Positions 34,328 to 42,434 of a stretch of DNA of 64,000 nt are shown here, one piece after another. Both the position numbers and the translations under genes were made by a program. Source of the stretch: Brevifilum sp029548365 (GTDB lineage: Bacteria; Chloroflexota; Anaerolineae; Anaerolineales; Anaerolineaceae); assembly GCA_035376985.1 (NCBI GenBank), contig DAOSSA010000005.1:59524-123523 (forward strand). The letters run 5' to 3'. Below the pieces are notes generated by a model that worked only from the letters and a program-made list of their open reading frames with translations, ran no database searches and was not told the origin of the DNA. How positions within the stretch are numbered: position 1 is the first letter of the stretch; the number at the start of each line of letters is the position of its first letter.

Positions 34328-35411
34328 TAATGATCATTTGGCAGCGCAGCAGGGAGGAGTGGCTCAAATCCCATCCCGCTCCGTAGGCATTGCCGGTTAT
34401 GGGGTTTATATTCCGCGGTACCGATTGCCCGGCACCGAGGTCTCGCGAATCTGGCTTGGCGAGCCTTCGCCCGGCCCGGTTAAAGAGAAGGCGGTGGCGG
34501 GGCTCGACGAAGACGTTGTCACCATGTCGATTGAGGCCGCGCGCAATGCCCTGGCACGGGCGGCGATCGACCCCCAGGAACTGCGGGCTGTGTGGGTGGG
34601 TTCAGAATCTCACCCTTATGCGGTTAAACCCTCCGGCACGATCGTGGCAGAAGCGATTGGCGCACCGGTTCACATCCAGGCCGGGGATTTCGAGTTCGCT
34701 TGCAAGGCTGGAACAGAGGCGATGGCGGCTGCCATGGGTTTGGTTGGCTCGCACATGGCGGATTACGCTCTGGCGATCGGCATGGATACCGCCCAGGCTA
34801 AACCCGGTGACGCGCTGGAGTACACCGCTTCATCGGGTGGAGCGGCTTATATTATCGGTCCGGCTGAAAACGCCTTGGCGTCAATTGACGCCCATTATTC
34901 TTTCGCGACCGATACACCGGATTTCTGGCGGCGGGAACATCAAATCTACCCCGAACACGGTCAGCGCTTTACCGGTGAACCGGCTTATTTTAATCACATT
35001 ATCTCAGCTTCGCGAACCTTGCTGGATCAAATGGGTCTCACGGCAGCAGATTTCAAATATGCGGTCTTCCATCAACCCAACACGAAATTTCCCCAGCGGG
35101 TCAGCAAGCAGCTTGGCTTTACGCCGGAGCAGATCAAAGATGGGTTGCTCTCACCGGTGATTGGAAACACCTACGCCGGATCGGGCATGGTTGGGCTGTC
35201 CGCTGTACTGGATATTGCTGAGCCGGGCGATCGCATCCTGATGACCACCTACGGCTCGGGCGCCGGGTCGGACGCGTTTGTGATCACCACCCAGGAAGCG
35301 CTATTGGAACGACGGAATGCCGCGCCCAGCACCCAGACTTATATTGCCCGCCGCACACAGATCGATTACGCCACCTATGCCCGCATGCGCGGGAAGATTG
35401 CCATGAGATGA
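34320..35411 (+). CDS. hydroxymethylglutaryl-CoA synthase, archaeal type
   Basis: About 363 residues. The thiolase-fold synthase has its nucleophile in GDFEFACKAGTEAM and a catalytic His in AVFHQPNTKFP; VGIAGYGVYIPRYRL opens the fold. This matches the archaeal/bacterial HMG-CoA synthases that work with a thiolase and a DUF35 protein. It condenses acetyl-CoA with acetoacetyl-CoA. GTG 34320, with GGAGG 5 nt upstream, is the preferred start and overlaps the reductase stop by 8 bp; ATG 34308 is the alternative. The middle gene of a tight operon. Confidence 0.92.
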   Translation: MDNNDHLAAQQGGVAQIPSRSVGIAGYGVYIPRYRLPGTEVSRIWLGEPSPGPVKEKAVAGLDEDVVTMSIEAARNALARAAIDPQELRAVWVGSESHPYAVKPSGTIVAEAIGAPVHIQAGDFEFACKAGTEAMAAAMGLVGSHMADYALAIGMDTAQAKPGDALEYTASSGGAAYIIGPAENALASIDAHYSFATDTPDFWRREHQIYPEHGQRFTGEPAYFNHIISASRTLLDQMGLTAADFKYAVFHQPNTKFPQRVSKQLGFTPEQIKDGLLSPVIGNTYAGSGMVGLSAVLDIAEPGDRILMTTYGSGAGSDAFVITTQEALLERRNAAPSTQTYIARRTQIDYATYARMRGKIAMR

Positions 35412-35418
35412 GGGTGCC

Positions 35419-36591
35419 ATGGATAAACGCCCATCAGATGTAATTGTGGCTGGCATCAGCCAGGCACCGGTTGGTGAGTTTTGGGATCAATCGATCCGCC
35501 AGTTAGGAATCGAAGCGATCCTTGATGCCCGCAAGGATGCAGGCGGGCTGGCACCCGAGGTGCTGTATGTCGGCAATATGCTGGCTGTCTCTGCCTCTCG
35601 CCAGGCAAACCTGGGCGCCCTGCTGGCTGAGAACGCCGGTCTGTGCGGGATTGAGGGGGTCACTGTGGAAGCAGCCGACGCCTCAGGCGGGGCAGCTTTG
35701 CGGCTGGCTTACCTGGCTGTGCGCTCAGGTGCTGTGAAAACAGCCATGGCGCTGGGCGTGGAAAAGTACACCGATGTGATTGGCGGGGCATCGGAAGCCA
35801 TGCTTGCTCACATGCTGGATGCTGATTACGAAGCAGCTGAGGGATTGACCCCGGCCGGCCTGGCAGCGCTTTTATTTCAGCGTTACCTGCTTGAGTATGA
35901 GGTCGATCGCGACGCCCTGGCAGGCTTCCCAGAAACCGCCCATGCCAATGCGTCGGTCAATCCAAACGCTATGTTCAAGTATCAGATGCGCCCGGATGTT
36001 TATCATCAGGCTGTTGTTTCCGAGGGTTTTACGTTGTATGACGTGGCGCCCTATGCGGATGGGGCAGCGGCAGTGCTGCTCACCCGCGAGGATTGCCTGC
36101 CTGCGGGTTGGGACCAACCGCGTGTCAGGCTGATCGGATCCAGCCTGGTTACGGATACGCTTTCTATTCATGATCGCCATCAACCGCTGGTATGGGATGC
36201 AGCCCGTTTGAGCGTTGAACGCGCCTGCCGTGCAGCAGGAATCATGCCCCGGGATGTGGATTTTTTTGAAATCCATGACGCCACCACCCTGCATACTGTC
36301 CTTTCACTCGAGGCAGCGGGGTTTGCTTCGCAGGGACAGGGTTGGATGCTGGGTAAACCTGAGACGATCGGACTGGGCGGTCAGATCCCGATAACCACCT
36401 TCGGCGGCTTGAAGGCACGCGGAAATCCGATCGGTGCAGCTGGGGTCTACCAGGCGGTGGAAGCCACGCTGCAATTGCGCGGGCAGGCGGGTAAAAACCA
36501 GGTGCAGGGAGCCAAACTGGGCCTGATCCAGTGCATGGGCGGGATGGCCTCCACGGCAGCAGCGCATGTTTTAGTAGCGGATAGCGGTTAG
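35419..36591 (+). CDS. SCP-x/archaeal-type thiolase homologue lacking catalytic Cys and His
   Basis: 390 residues, clearly thiolase-fold: VIVAGISQAPVGEF, ASGGAALRLAYLAV, FFEIHDATTLHTVL (H286) and GGLKARGNPIGAAGVYQ. In the position of the nucleophilic cysteine (usual CASGG) the codon is GAC, giving D87, and the usual GHP histidine is N336. C372 in LIQCMGGMA remains. It follows HMG-CoA synthase by 7 bp, as acetoacetyl-CoA thiolase does in archaea, where the two enzymes form one complex with a DUF35 protein; no DUF35 gene is present here. It may be a non-catalytic scaffold or use altered chemistry. The gene is intact, not a pseudogene. Confidence 0.82.
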   Translation: MDKRPSDVIVAGISQAPVGEFWDQSIRQLGIEAILDARKDAGGLAPEVLYVGNMLAVSASRQANLGALLAENAGLCGIEGVTVEAADASGGAALRLAYLAVRSGAVKTAMALGVEKYTDVIGGASEAMLAHMLDADYEAAEGLTPAGLAALLFQRYLLEYEVDRDALAGFPETAHANASVNPNAMFKYQMRPDVYHQAVVSEGFTLYDVAPYADGAAAVLLTREDCLPAGWDQPRVRLIGSSLVTDTLSIHDRHQPLVWDAARLSVERACRAAGIMPRDVDFFEIHDATTLHTVLSLEAAGFASQGQGWMLGKPETIGLGGQIPITTFGGLKARGNPIGAAGVYQAVEATLQLRGQAGKNQVQGAKLGLIQCMGGMASTAAAHVLVADSG

Positions 36592-36689
36592 TCGGTCGTT
36601 GGGCGGGAGAGGGAAGGCGGGCTTTCAGTCGATGGAAGCCCTCCTGTTAGGATTTGCCCTCAGACTTTCATTCCCTGATCTTATTTCAA

Positions 36690-36698
36690 TGATACAAT
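36690..36698 (+). promoter_or_regulatory. extended -10 promoter of galE
   Basis: TGA followed by TACAAT (36693-36698) is an extended -10; the start near 36705 gives a leader of about 32 nt with AGGAGG. Confidence 0.45.
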
Positions 36699-36736
36699 CT
36701 ACAAACGATGATTCCCACTATTCAGGAGGACATTCC

Positions 36737-37747
36737 ATGAAGGTTTTGATCACTGGCGGGGCAGGCTACATCGGCAGCACAATTTGTTCGGCGCTGCTGG
36801 ATCACGGGCATACCCCGGTTATCCTCGATTCCCTGGTCACCGGTCAGCTCGCTTTCACCCGTGGACGCATCTTCTACCATGGCGACATCGCTGACCAGGA
36901 CCTGGTGCGGCAGGTTTTTAAGGACCATCCTGACATCATTGCGACGATCCACTGTGCCGCCTTGATCGTGGTACCCGAGTCTGTGTCAAAGCCCTACGAG
37001 TATTACCAGGAAAACGTGGTCAAGTCGATGGATTTCTTTTTCCAGTTGGCGACTCTGGGTCACCCGCGAGTGGTGTTCAGCTCATCAGCAGCAATTTATG
37101 ATGTGGTTCCCGGCTTCATGGTCACAGAGTCGTCGGCGCTTAACCCAATCAGCCCTTATTCGCGCACCAAGTACATGATGGAGATGATCCTCAAGGATTT
37201 TTGCCACGCCTACGGGCTGAAGGGCATTGCCCTGCGTTATTTCAACCCGATTGGCGCAGACCCGCACATGCGCACGGGTCTGCACATCAAAGAGCCCAGC
37301 CACATCCTCGGTCGGTTGGTGGCTGTGGCGAGGGGAGATGCACAGGAGTTTCAAATCACCGGCACGGACTGGCCCACCCGCGATGGCACTGGCATCCGCG
37401 ATTATATCCACGTGTGGGACCTGGCTCTGGCGCACATCAAGGCGGTTGAGCGTTTCGATGCGGTGATTGAGGCGGATGCGAGCCTCGAGAATCCCTATGC
37501 GGTGATCAACCTGGGAACCGGTCGGGGCGTCACTGTGCGCGAAATGGTGATGGCTTTTGAGCATGTTCTGGGCCGTGAAATTCCCAAGGTGGAAATGCCA
37601 CCGCGCCCCGGCGATGTTGCTGGGTCCTATGCCAACGCCGATAAAGCCCTGGCACTGCTGGGTTGGACGGCTGAACAGCCGATCGAAGCAGGGATTGCCG
37701 ATGCGCTTAAATGGGGCGAAATCCGCGACCAGGTTTTGGGGTGGTGA
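36737..37747 (+). CDS. galE: UDP-glucose 4-epimerase
   Basis: 336 residues from ATG 36737, which follows AGGAGG by 7 nt; the open frame extends 46 codons upstream without family similarity. NAD-binding GGAGYIGSTICSALL, catalytic FSSSAAIYD (Ser) and SPYSRTKYMMEM (Tyr and Lys), RYFNPIGADP and the C-terminal GTGRGVTVREM are standard GalE features. It interconverts UDP-glucose and UDP-galactose (or the N-acetyl forms), supplying sugars for glycans. Single gene, preceded by its own promoter. Confidence 0.92.
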   Translation: MKVLITGGAGYIGSTICSALLDHGHTPVILDSLVTGQLAFTRGRIFYHGDIADQDLVRQVFKDHPDIIATIHCAALIVVPESVSKPYEYYQENVVKSMDFFFQLATLGHPRVVFSSSAAIYDVVPGFMVTESSALNPISPYSRTKYMMEMILKDFCHAYGLKGIALRYFNPIGADPHMRTGLHIKEPSHILGRLVAVARGDAQEFQITGTDWPTRDGTGIRDYIHVWDLALAHIKAVERFDAVIEADASLENPYAVINLGTGRGVTVREMVMAFEHVLGREIPKVEMPPRPGDVAGSYANADKALALLGWTAEQPIEAGIADALKWGEIRDQVLGW

Positions 37748-37911
37748 AGGGTACAACATCAAGGTTGAGGCGTTGAGTCGTCTCTCAGAGCTTATACACG
37801 ATGATCGCCTTTGGAGCAGAACGCCAGATGAAAAGCGAACAGGTCTGAAGAAAAGCGAGCGAGATCAGCATTCAATATTTAAATTCTCATCGTATGCGAG
37901 AAAAAATCGTC

Positions 37912-37917
37912 TATAAT
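37912..37917 (+). promoter_or_regulatory. -10 box before the small hypothetical gene
   Basis: TATAAT lies 32 nt upstream of ATG 37950, in otherwise featureless DNA after galE. No matching -35. Confidence 0.4.
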
Positions 37918-37949
37918 AGTATTAACCACAAGACAAAGGAACGCATTTG

Positions 37950-38267
37950 ATGAGTATTTTCGATTTAATCTTTGGACATCCCGCCATTCGAGCACTATCC
38001 GGTGAGCAGAAGAAAGAAGTCAACCTGCTGCTGGATGAGCTGGTGAAAATCGGTCGCCTGGACGATTACCTTTCGACCAGCCCGGGCGGACATTTTGATA
38101 TCCGCTGCCATCACACCGGGGCGCGCAGGATCGGGATGAAATTGAACCAGATCGGCGGTTTGGAGCTGATGCAGGCTGCCCGGGCGCATGTTAAACGCAA
38201 ACTAAAAATGGTGATGGCAGAGCACCTTGATTATTGTTGGCAGGGTATCGGAGATTGGAGAGCCTGA
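37950..38267 (+). CDS. small conserved-looking protein of unknown function
   Basis: 105 residues, soluble, family not recognised. It has EQKKEVNLLLDELVKIGRLDDYLS followed by RCHHTGARRIGMKLNQIGGLELMQ and a basic helix VKRKLKMVMAEHL. The Cys-His-His and a later Cys could bind metal, but spacing matches no motif I know. AAAGGA lies 10 nt upstream of the ATG (7 nt from a TTG at 37947). It is followed after 50 bp by a small membrane protein on the same strand. Probably real because the frame is full-length with promoter and ribosome site. Confidence 0.6.
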   Translation: MSIFDLIFGHPAIRALSGEQKKEVNLLLDELVKIGRLDDYLSTSPGGHFDIRCHHTGARRIGMKLNQIGGLELMQAARAHVKRKLKMVMAEHLDYCWQGIGDWRA

Positions 38268-38317
38268 TCATCTAAAAAATCCAGGAATCATTTTGTCTTT
38301 AATAAAAGGAATGCACG

Positions 38318-38803
38318 ATGAACGACCAACCAGACACCCAAGAGGAGCAAACACCGCGTCCCCCGTATTACGACGAGAAAACTGAAGAAAAATACGAAAA
38401 AGAAGGCCAAAAACATGCCGAAAAGACCCACCAGGACCCCTTGAGCGCCATTACCTGGGCGCTGATCCTGATCTGGGCTGGCCTGGTCTTCCTGGCATCG
38501 AACCTGGGCTGGCTGGACAGATTCCAGCCGCAATTCAACCTGCCGGGAGAGATCGAATTTATGGGCTTGCGTACCTGGTCGGTCATCGCCCTGGGCGCCG
38601 GCATCATCCTCTTATTTGAGGCGATCATCCGCACGATTGTGCCTGCTTACCGCCGTTCTACCGGCGGGAGTTATTTTCTGGCAGCCATCCTGCTGGGGAT
38701 CGGGTTGAACGCGATCTTCGGCTGGCAGCTCATTTGGCCCCTTGTGTTGATCGGCATGGGTCTGGCTGCCCTGGCCAACGCTTTTTTCCGTAAGCGCAAA
38801 TAA
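38318..38803 (+). CDS. small membrane protein with four helices
   Basis: 161 residues. A hydrophilic, charged N-terminus (1-42) precedes membrane segments at about 44-63 (WALILIWAGLVFLASNLGWL), 84-104, 116-133 and 134-152, ending in the basic FFRKRK. The hydrophobic part resembles the LiaI/LiaF-like or DUF5668 membrane repeat often seen in stress-response proteins, but the match is weak. AAAGGA lies 8 nt before the ATG. It is convergent with the GH3-like gene, only 3 bp apart. Confidence 0.7.
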   Translation: MNDQPDTQEEQTPRPPYYDEKTEEKYEKEGQKHAEKTHQDPLSAITWALILIWAGLVFLASNLGWLDRFQPQFNLPGEIEFMGLRTWSVIALGAGIILLFEAIIRTIVPAYRRSTGGSYFLAAILLGIGLNAIFGWQLIWPLVLIGMGLAALANAFFRKRK

Positions 38804-38806
38804 GGT

Positions 38807-39958
38807 TTACAGCAGGCCAGGATCCAGGTTTTTAAGCATCCGCCATGTATGCAGCAGGGGAGTATACCAGCGTTCGCGCCCAATACAGCGGAAATACGGA
38901 GGCTGGTAGGCGCGCACCAGGTCGCCGATTTTATAGCGCGCCAGTATGGGGGTAGAAACGATCAAACTGCCGGTTTCACCCGGTTCCATTTCGTACAGCA
39001 TCTTCACACCATGGCGTGTCTCGACTTCGAAGTAGAACAGGTCGTAATTAGGAACCCAGGCGCGCTTGGCATCCATTTGTTGACCGAACATGCCCTCAGT
39101 TGTGCCGTAAATTTCCCGAATGGCGGCTTGTTCACCATACAGCGCCGTTAATGTACCTGCCCGGTAGGTATTGATCCCCGGGGTGCTGCCCAGTGTCATC
39201 ACCTGCACCTGCCACCTGTTTTTGGGATAACAGCGATGCTTTTTATACAGGTAGCGACAAAATTCGATCGCCGTGGGCGCCACACCGCCCACCAGGGTGA
39301 CATTCTCATGCAGGCATTGTTCGTAAGCCAGGTTGAAACGTTTTTCCCAGGCTGACCAGGTCGTACCGCCGCCCAGCGCGTCGATGTCCTCCTGTGCTGG
39401 CATCGAGCGCACCGGCGTCTTGTGAGAAACAAATTTGGTATAGATGCCCGAGCTGTAGCCATATTCCAATTCCCGGTCGCCGACCTTCACCATGCCGACC
39501 ACCGAGGGAAAGTTCAGGTTGAGGTTTACGCCCGCAAACACCTGCGCCGAACGGGTTTGGGCTGCGTACATCATCGCCGCCCGCCCGGCTGAGACGCGCC
39601 TCTCGATATCCGTGGCGGTCATGGGGATGAACTTGGTCTCACCTTTGGTTGTGCCGCGGGTGATCGCCCAGCCCAGGGCGGGTTCGTGTAGTAAAAGCTC
39701 GTTTTCGCCCGCCATGACGCGTTCGATGAGGGGCTTGTAATCGTCATAGGTTGAAACGGGGAATTTCTCCCGGTAATCCACCATGTTGCTGACGGCGCTG
39801 GCGCTGAATTTTGCACCATATTCGGTTTGAGTGTAGATTTTCAGCAGGCTTTGCAGCACAACTTCCTGGGCTGCAGGCGGATTTTCCAGTGATGCCTGCC
39901 AAGGCTGCAGCATGCGGGCAATCATTTGCATCGGGTCAGGAGAATTGGGTGCGGCCAT
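38807..39958 (-). CDS. GH3-like acyl-adenylate/amido synthetase family protein
   Basis: 383 residues. The adenylate-forming motifs are ITRGTTKGETKFIPMT (P-loop-like, near residue 100) and EIYGTTEGMFGQ (YxxxE-type motif II), together with VGGVAPTAIEFCRYLYK, as in the GH3 family first known from plant hormone conjugation. The protein ends soon after RYKIGDLVRA, so most of the C-terminal cap found in plant GH3 enzymes (about 550-600 residues) is absent. Substrates in bacteria are unknown. GGAGG sits 4 nt before the ATG. Next to a polysaccharide operon, but not obviously part of it. Confidence 0.78.
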   Translation of the reverse strand: MAAPNSPDPMQMIARMLQPWQASLENPPAAQEVVLQSLLKIYTQTEYGAKFSASAVSNMVDYREKFPVSTYDDYKPLIERVMAGENELLLHEPALGWAITRGTTKGETKFIPMTATDIERRVSAGRAAMMYAAQTRSAQVFAGVNLNLNFPSVVGMVKVGDRELEYGYSSGIYTKFVSHKTPVRSMPAQEDIDALGGGTTWSAWEKRFNLAYEQCLHENVTLVGGVAPTAIEFCRYLYKKHRCYPKNRWQVQVMTLGSTPGINTYRAGTLTALYGEQAAIREIYGTTEGMFGQQMDAKRAWVPNYDLFYFEVETRHGVKMLYEMEPGETGSLIVSTPILARYKIGDLVRAYQPPYFRCIGRERWYTPLLHTWRMLKNLDPGLL

Positions 39959-40053
39959 TATGCCTCCAAATTAGTAGGGTGGGTTGGCGAATTGTTAATA
40001 TACCAAAACCAATTTAAATAGACAAACTCCACAGGTTTCTTCGCCGACCCACC

Positions 40054-41457
40054 CTATTGGTGCCGGATCTCCGCCAGGCCTTTCCAGACTAAAATGCTCA
40101 CCGTGACCACGAAGTATGCGCTTAACAGGGCTGCTTCCGCCAGGTAACCCAGGACCGGTACGATCAAAAATGCCAGCCCAATCTTGCCCAGCATGGCGAG
40201 AAAGCTCACCCTTAAAGGCAATTCCGCCCTGCCAAAAGCCAGCAGCAGGGAACGGTCCCAGTAGAAGATATTGGCAATTCCATAACCGACCATCAGCACC
40301 ATTAACACCGCAAAGGCTGACGCATAAGCTTCTTTGTAGATATAAATGGTGCGTCCAAACAGCATCCAGGGCGAAAAGAGTAGTTGCCGCCCTAACAGCA
40401 ACAACCCGGCAGCCACAGCCCCCGTCCAGGCGCCTGAGATGGTGGTGACACGGATGAGCAACTGCTTGAGACGGTTCCATTCGCGGCGGGCAACGTGCCG
40501 GGTGATCTCGGGGAAGGTGGTGCTGATGAAGGGTGTGATCGGCATCACCACTAGGTTGATCACAGCCTGGGCGACCTTAAAATAGCCGGCTACCGAGGTA
40601 TCGAAGAAATAGCTCACCCACAGCACCTCGCTATCGCGAGCCAGGGTAGTGACCATGCCGCTGAAGTTGGAATTGACAGCAAAGCGCACCATCTCTTTGC
40701 GCTCTGGCAGGTTGCCGCGCAAGGTTGTTCGCCACCAACCCTTCCCCAGATGTTTGGGTAGCCAGTACAGGGCAACAAAAACCGGGCCGAGCCCCAGGAT
40801 GGTCTTGCCCGCCAGGTATACCAGCATGACGGCAAACACATCACCTTGCCTGAGGAATACCAGGGCAAACAGGCCGACGGTGACCAGGCTCTGGATAAAA
40901 TTGATCAGCGCCAGTGATTTGAAGTGACCGGTCACCTGCAGCGCGCCGGTGGCGGTTTCGGTGATCATATTGCTGAGGATCGTGATCCCGTAAATGATGA
41001 ACAACGGCTGGACGGCGAGGTCCTTGGCGAAGGCCAGTGCACCCCAGCGAGACAGGGCGAGCAATACCAGGTATGCCAGTAGCGAGGTGGAGAGTTCTGC
41101 CAGACCGGCTACTTTTATTATCGCTGAAGCGTGTTTGCGCTTGTCCTCAGCCAAAAATCCCCCCATGTACCGGACTACAAAATCACCCATGCGGAAAGAC
41201 AGCAGGCGGTTGATATTGGTGACAAAGCTGATCACCACCCCCAATTCACCAAAGCTCGCCACACCCAGAAGATTGGCAGCCAGGACGCTGAGCACAGCGC
41301 TGATGGCCTGGCTGGCAAATAAATAGGCTGAATTGCTGACAACCTTTTTGAAGATGGCGTCCTTGCCCCAAAATTTAATCCTGGAAAACAGCTTTTCGTC
41401 CTCTTCCCGGGTTTGCTGTGGATGCTCTTCTGTGTTTTGATCCCTGGGAAGGCTCAT
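40054..41457 (-). CDS. oligosaccharide flippase (Wzx/MVF-like)
   Basis: 467 residues with about 12-14 membrane segments. The N-terminal SNSAYLFASQAISAVLSVLAANLLG and GELGVVISFVTNINRLLSF match the polysaccharide-biosynthesis (MOP superfamily) flippases that move lipid-linked repeat units to the outer face. ATG 41457 overlaps the epimerase stop (ATGA), and the longer reading frame upstream is a shadow. Third gene of the dehydrogenase-epimerase-flippase operon, suggesting export of a glycan containing a uronic acid. Confidence 0.87.
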   Translation of the reverse strand: MSLPRDQNTEEHPQQTREEDEKLFSRIKFWGKDAIFKKVVSNSAYLFASQAISAVLSVLAANLLGVASFGELGVVISFVTNINRLLSFRMGDFVVRYMGGFLAEDKRKHASAIIKVAGLAELSTSLLAYLVLLALSRWGALAFAKDLAVQPLFIIYGITILSNMITETATGALQVTGHFKSLALINFIQSLVTVGLFALVFLRQGDVFAVMLVYLAGKTILGLGPVFVALYWLPKHLGKGWWRTTLRGNLPERKEMVRFAVNSNFSGMVTTLARDSEVLWVSYFFDTSVAGYFKVAQAVINLVVMPITPFISTTFPEITRHVARREWNRLKQLLIRVTTISGAWTGAVAAGLLLLGRQLLFSPWMLFGRTIYIYKEAYASAFAVLMVLMVGYGIANIFYWDRSLLLAFGRAELPLRVSFLAMLGKIGLAFLIVPVLGYLAEAALLSAYFVVTVSILVWKGLAEIRHQ

Positions 41458-42434
41458 GGGGTTTCGACCTGGCTGACCCAATCTCGTTCTGCCATGTACC
41501 AGTCCACCAGGTGGGTAACACCTTCTTCCAGGTTTACCTGCGGCTCCCAACCGAGGAGCACTTTGGCGGTTCTGATATCGGCCTGGTTGGTGTGAACATC
41601 GGCGTGGTGAAAAGCTTCGTACTGGATCCGGGCGCGCTTACCGATGCGGTATTCCAGCATGTGAATCAGGTGATTGATGGTGATCACCTCGTGTCCGCCC
41701 AGGTTGATCACCGCATAACCGAGGGGTTTCAGTGCCTCGATTGTGCCGCGAGCGATATCGTCCAGGTAGGTGAAGCCGCGCGATTGCTCGCCATCGCCGT
41801 TGACGATCACCGGACGGCCCTCGGCGATCCACTGGCAGAAACGGAACATGACCATGTCAGGACGCCCGGCAGGACCGTAGACGGTGAAATAGCGCAAAAC
41901 CGTGACGTCAATGCCATACAGGTGGTGATAGGCAAAAGCCATCGCTTCAGCGCCCTTTTTGCTGGCGGCATAGGGCTGCAAGGGGTGATCGGTATCATCC
42001 GTTTCCTTAAATGGCGGATCGGATTTTTCAGCGTACAGGCTGGAGGTCGAGGCAAGAATAAACTTCCCAACAGGGCGTTGGCGGCATAGCTCCAGGAGGT
42101 TGAGGGTGCCGGTCAGGTTGGTATCCACATACACCCAGGGGTCTGTCAGGCTGGAGCGCACTCCGGCGCGAGCAGCCAGGTTGATCACCCCGTCCACTTT
42201 TTCAGGCAGCCAGGGTTTAAGGGACTCGATGATGGTCCGTTCAGAGATATCCCCCTTCAGAAAGTGAAAATTAGATCGGACCATCAGCTTTTTTAAGCGG
42301 TATTCTTTCAGGCGGACGTCATAGGCGTCATTCAGATTGTCAACGCCGTACACCAGGTGACCGGAATCAGTCAGCAGTTCCGCCACACGGTAGGCAATAA
42401 AACCCGCGACACCCGAAATTAAATAGTTAGCCAT
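41454..42434 (-). CDS. NAD-dependent nucleotide-sugar epimerase (UDP-uronate 4-epimerase-like)
   Basis: 326 residues, extended short-chain dehydrogenase. Catalytic ASTSSLYAEK (Ser) and PYAASKKGAEAM (Tyr, Lys), NLAARAGVRSSLTDPWVYVDTN, RYFTVYGPAGRPDM: the pattern of UDP-glucuronate or UDP-GlcNAcA 4-epimerases. The nucleotide-binding motif reads GVAGFIA, so the last glycine of the usual GxxGxxG is alanine. Its ATG overlaps the dehydrogenase stop by one base (TAATG), so it would act on that enzyme's product. Confidence 0.88.
   Translation of the reverse strand: MANYLISGVAGFIAYRVAELLTDSGHLVYGVDNLNDAYDVRLKEYRLKKLMVRSNFHFLKGDISERTIIESLKPWLPEKVDGVINLAARAGVRSSLTDPWVYVDTNLTGTLNLLELCRQRPVGKFILASTSSLYAEKSDPPFKETDDTDHPLQPYAASKKGAEAMAFAYHHLYGIDVTVLRYFTVYGPAGRPDMVMFRFCQWIAEGRPVIVNGDGEQSRGFTYLDDIARGTIEALKPLGYAVINLGGHEVITINHLIHMLEYRIGKRARIQYEAFHHADVHTNQADIRTAKVLLGWEPQVNLEEGVTHLVDWYMAERDWVSQVETP

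Noticed and set aside
36616..36647. Terminator after the HMG-CoA operon
   Set aside because: GGGCTT/AAGCCC arms with a 10-nt loop exist, but the stem is interrupted and no T-run follows, so it cannot be called.
37085..37762. 225-codon minus-strand frame under galE
   Set aside because: Antisense to an intact galE with complete catalytic motifs; no independent support.
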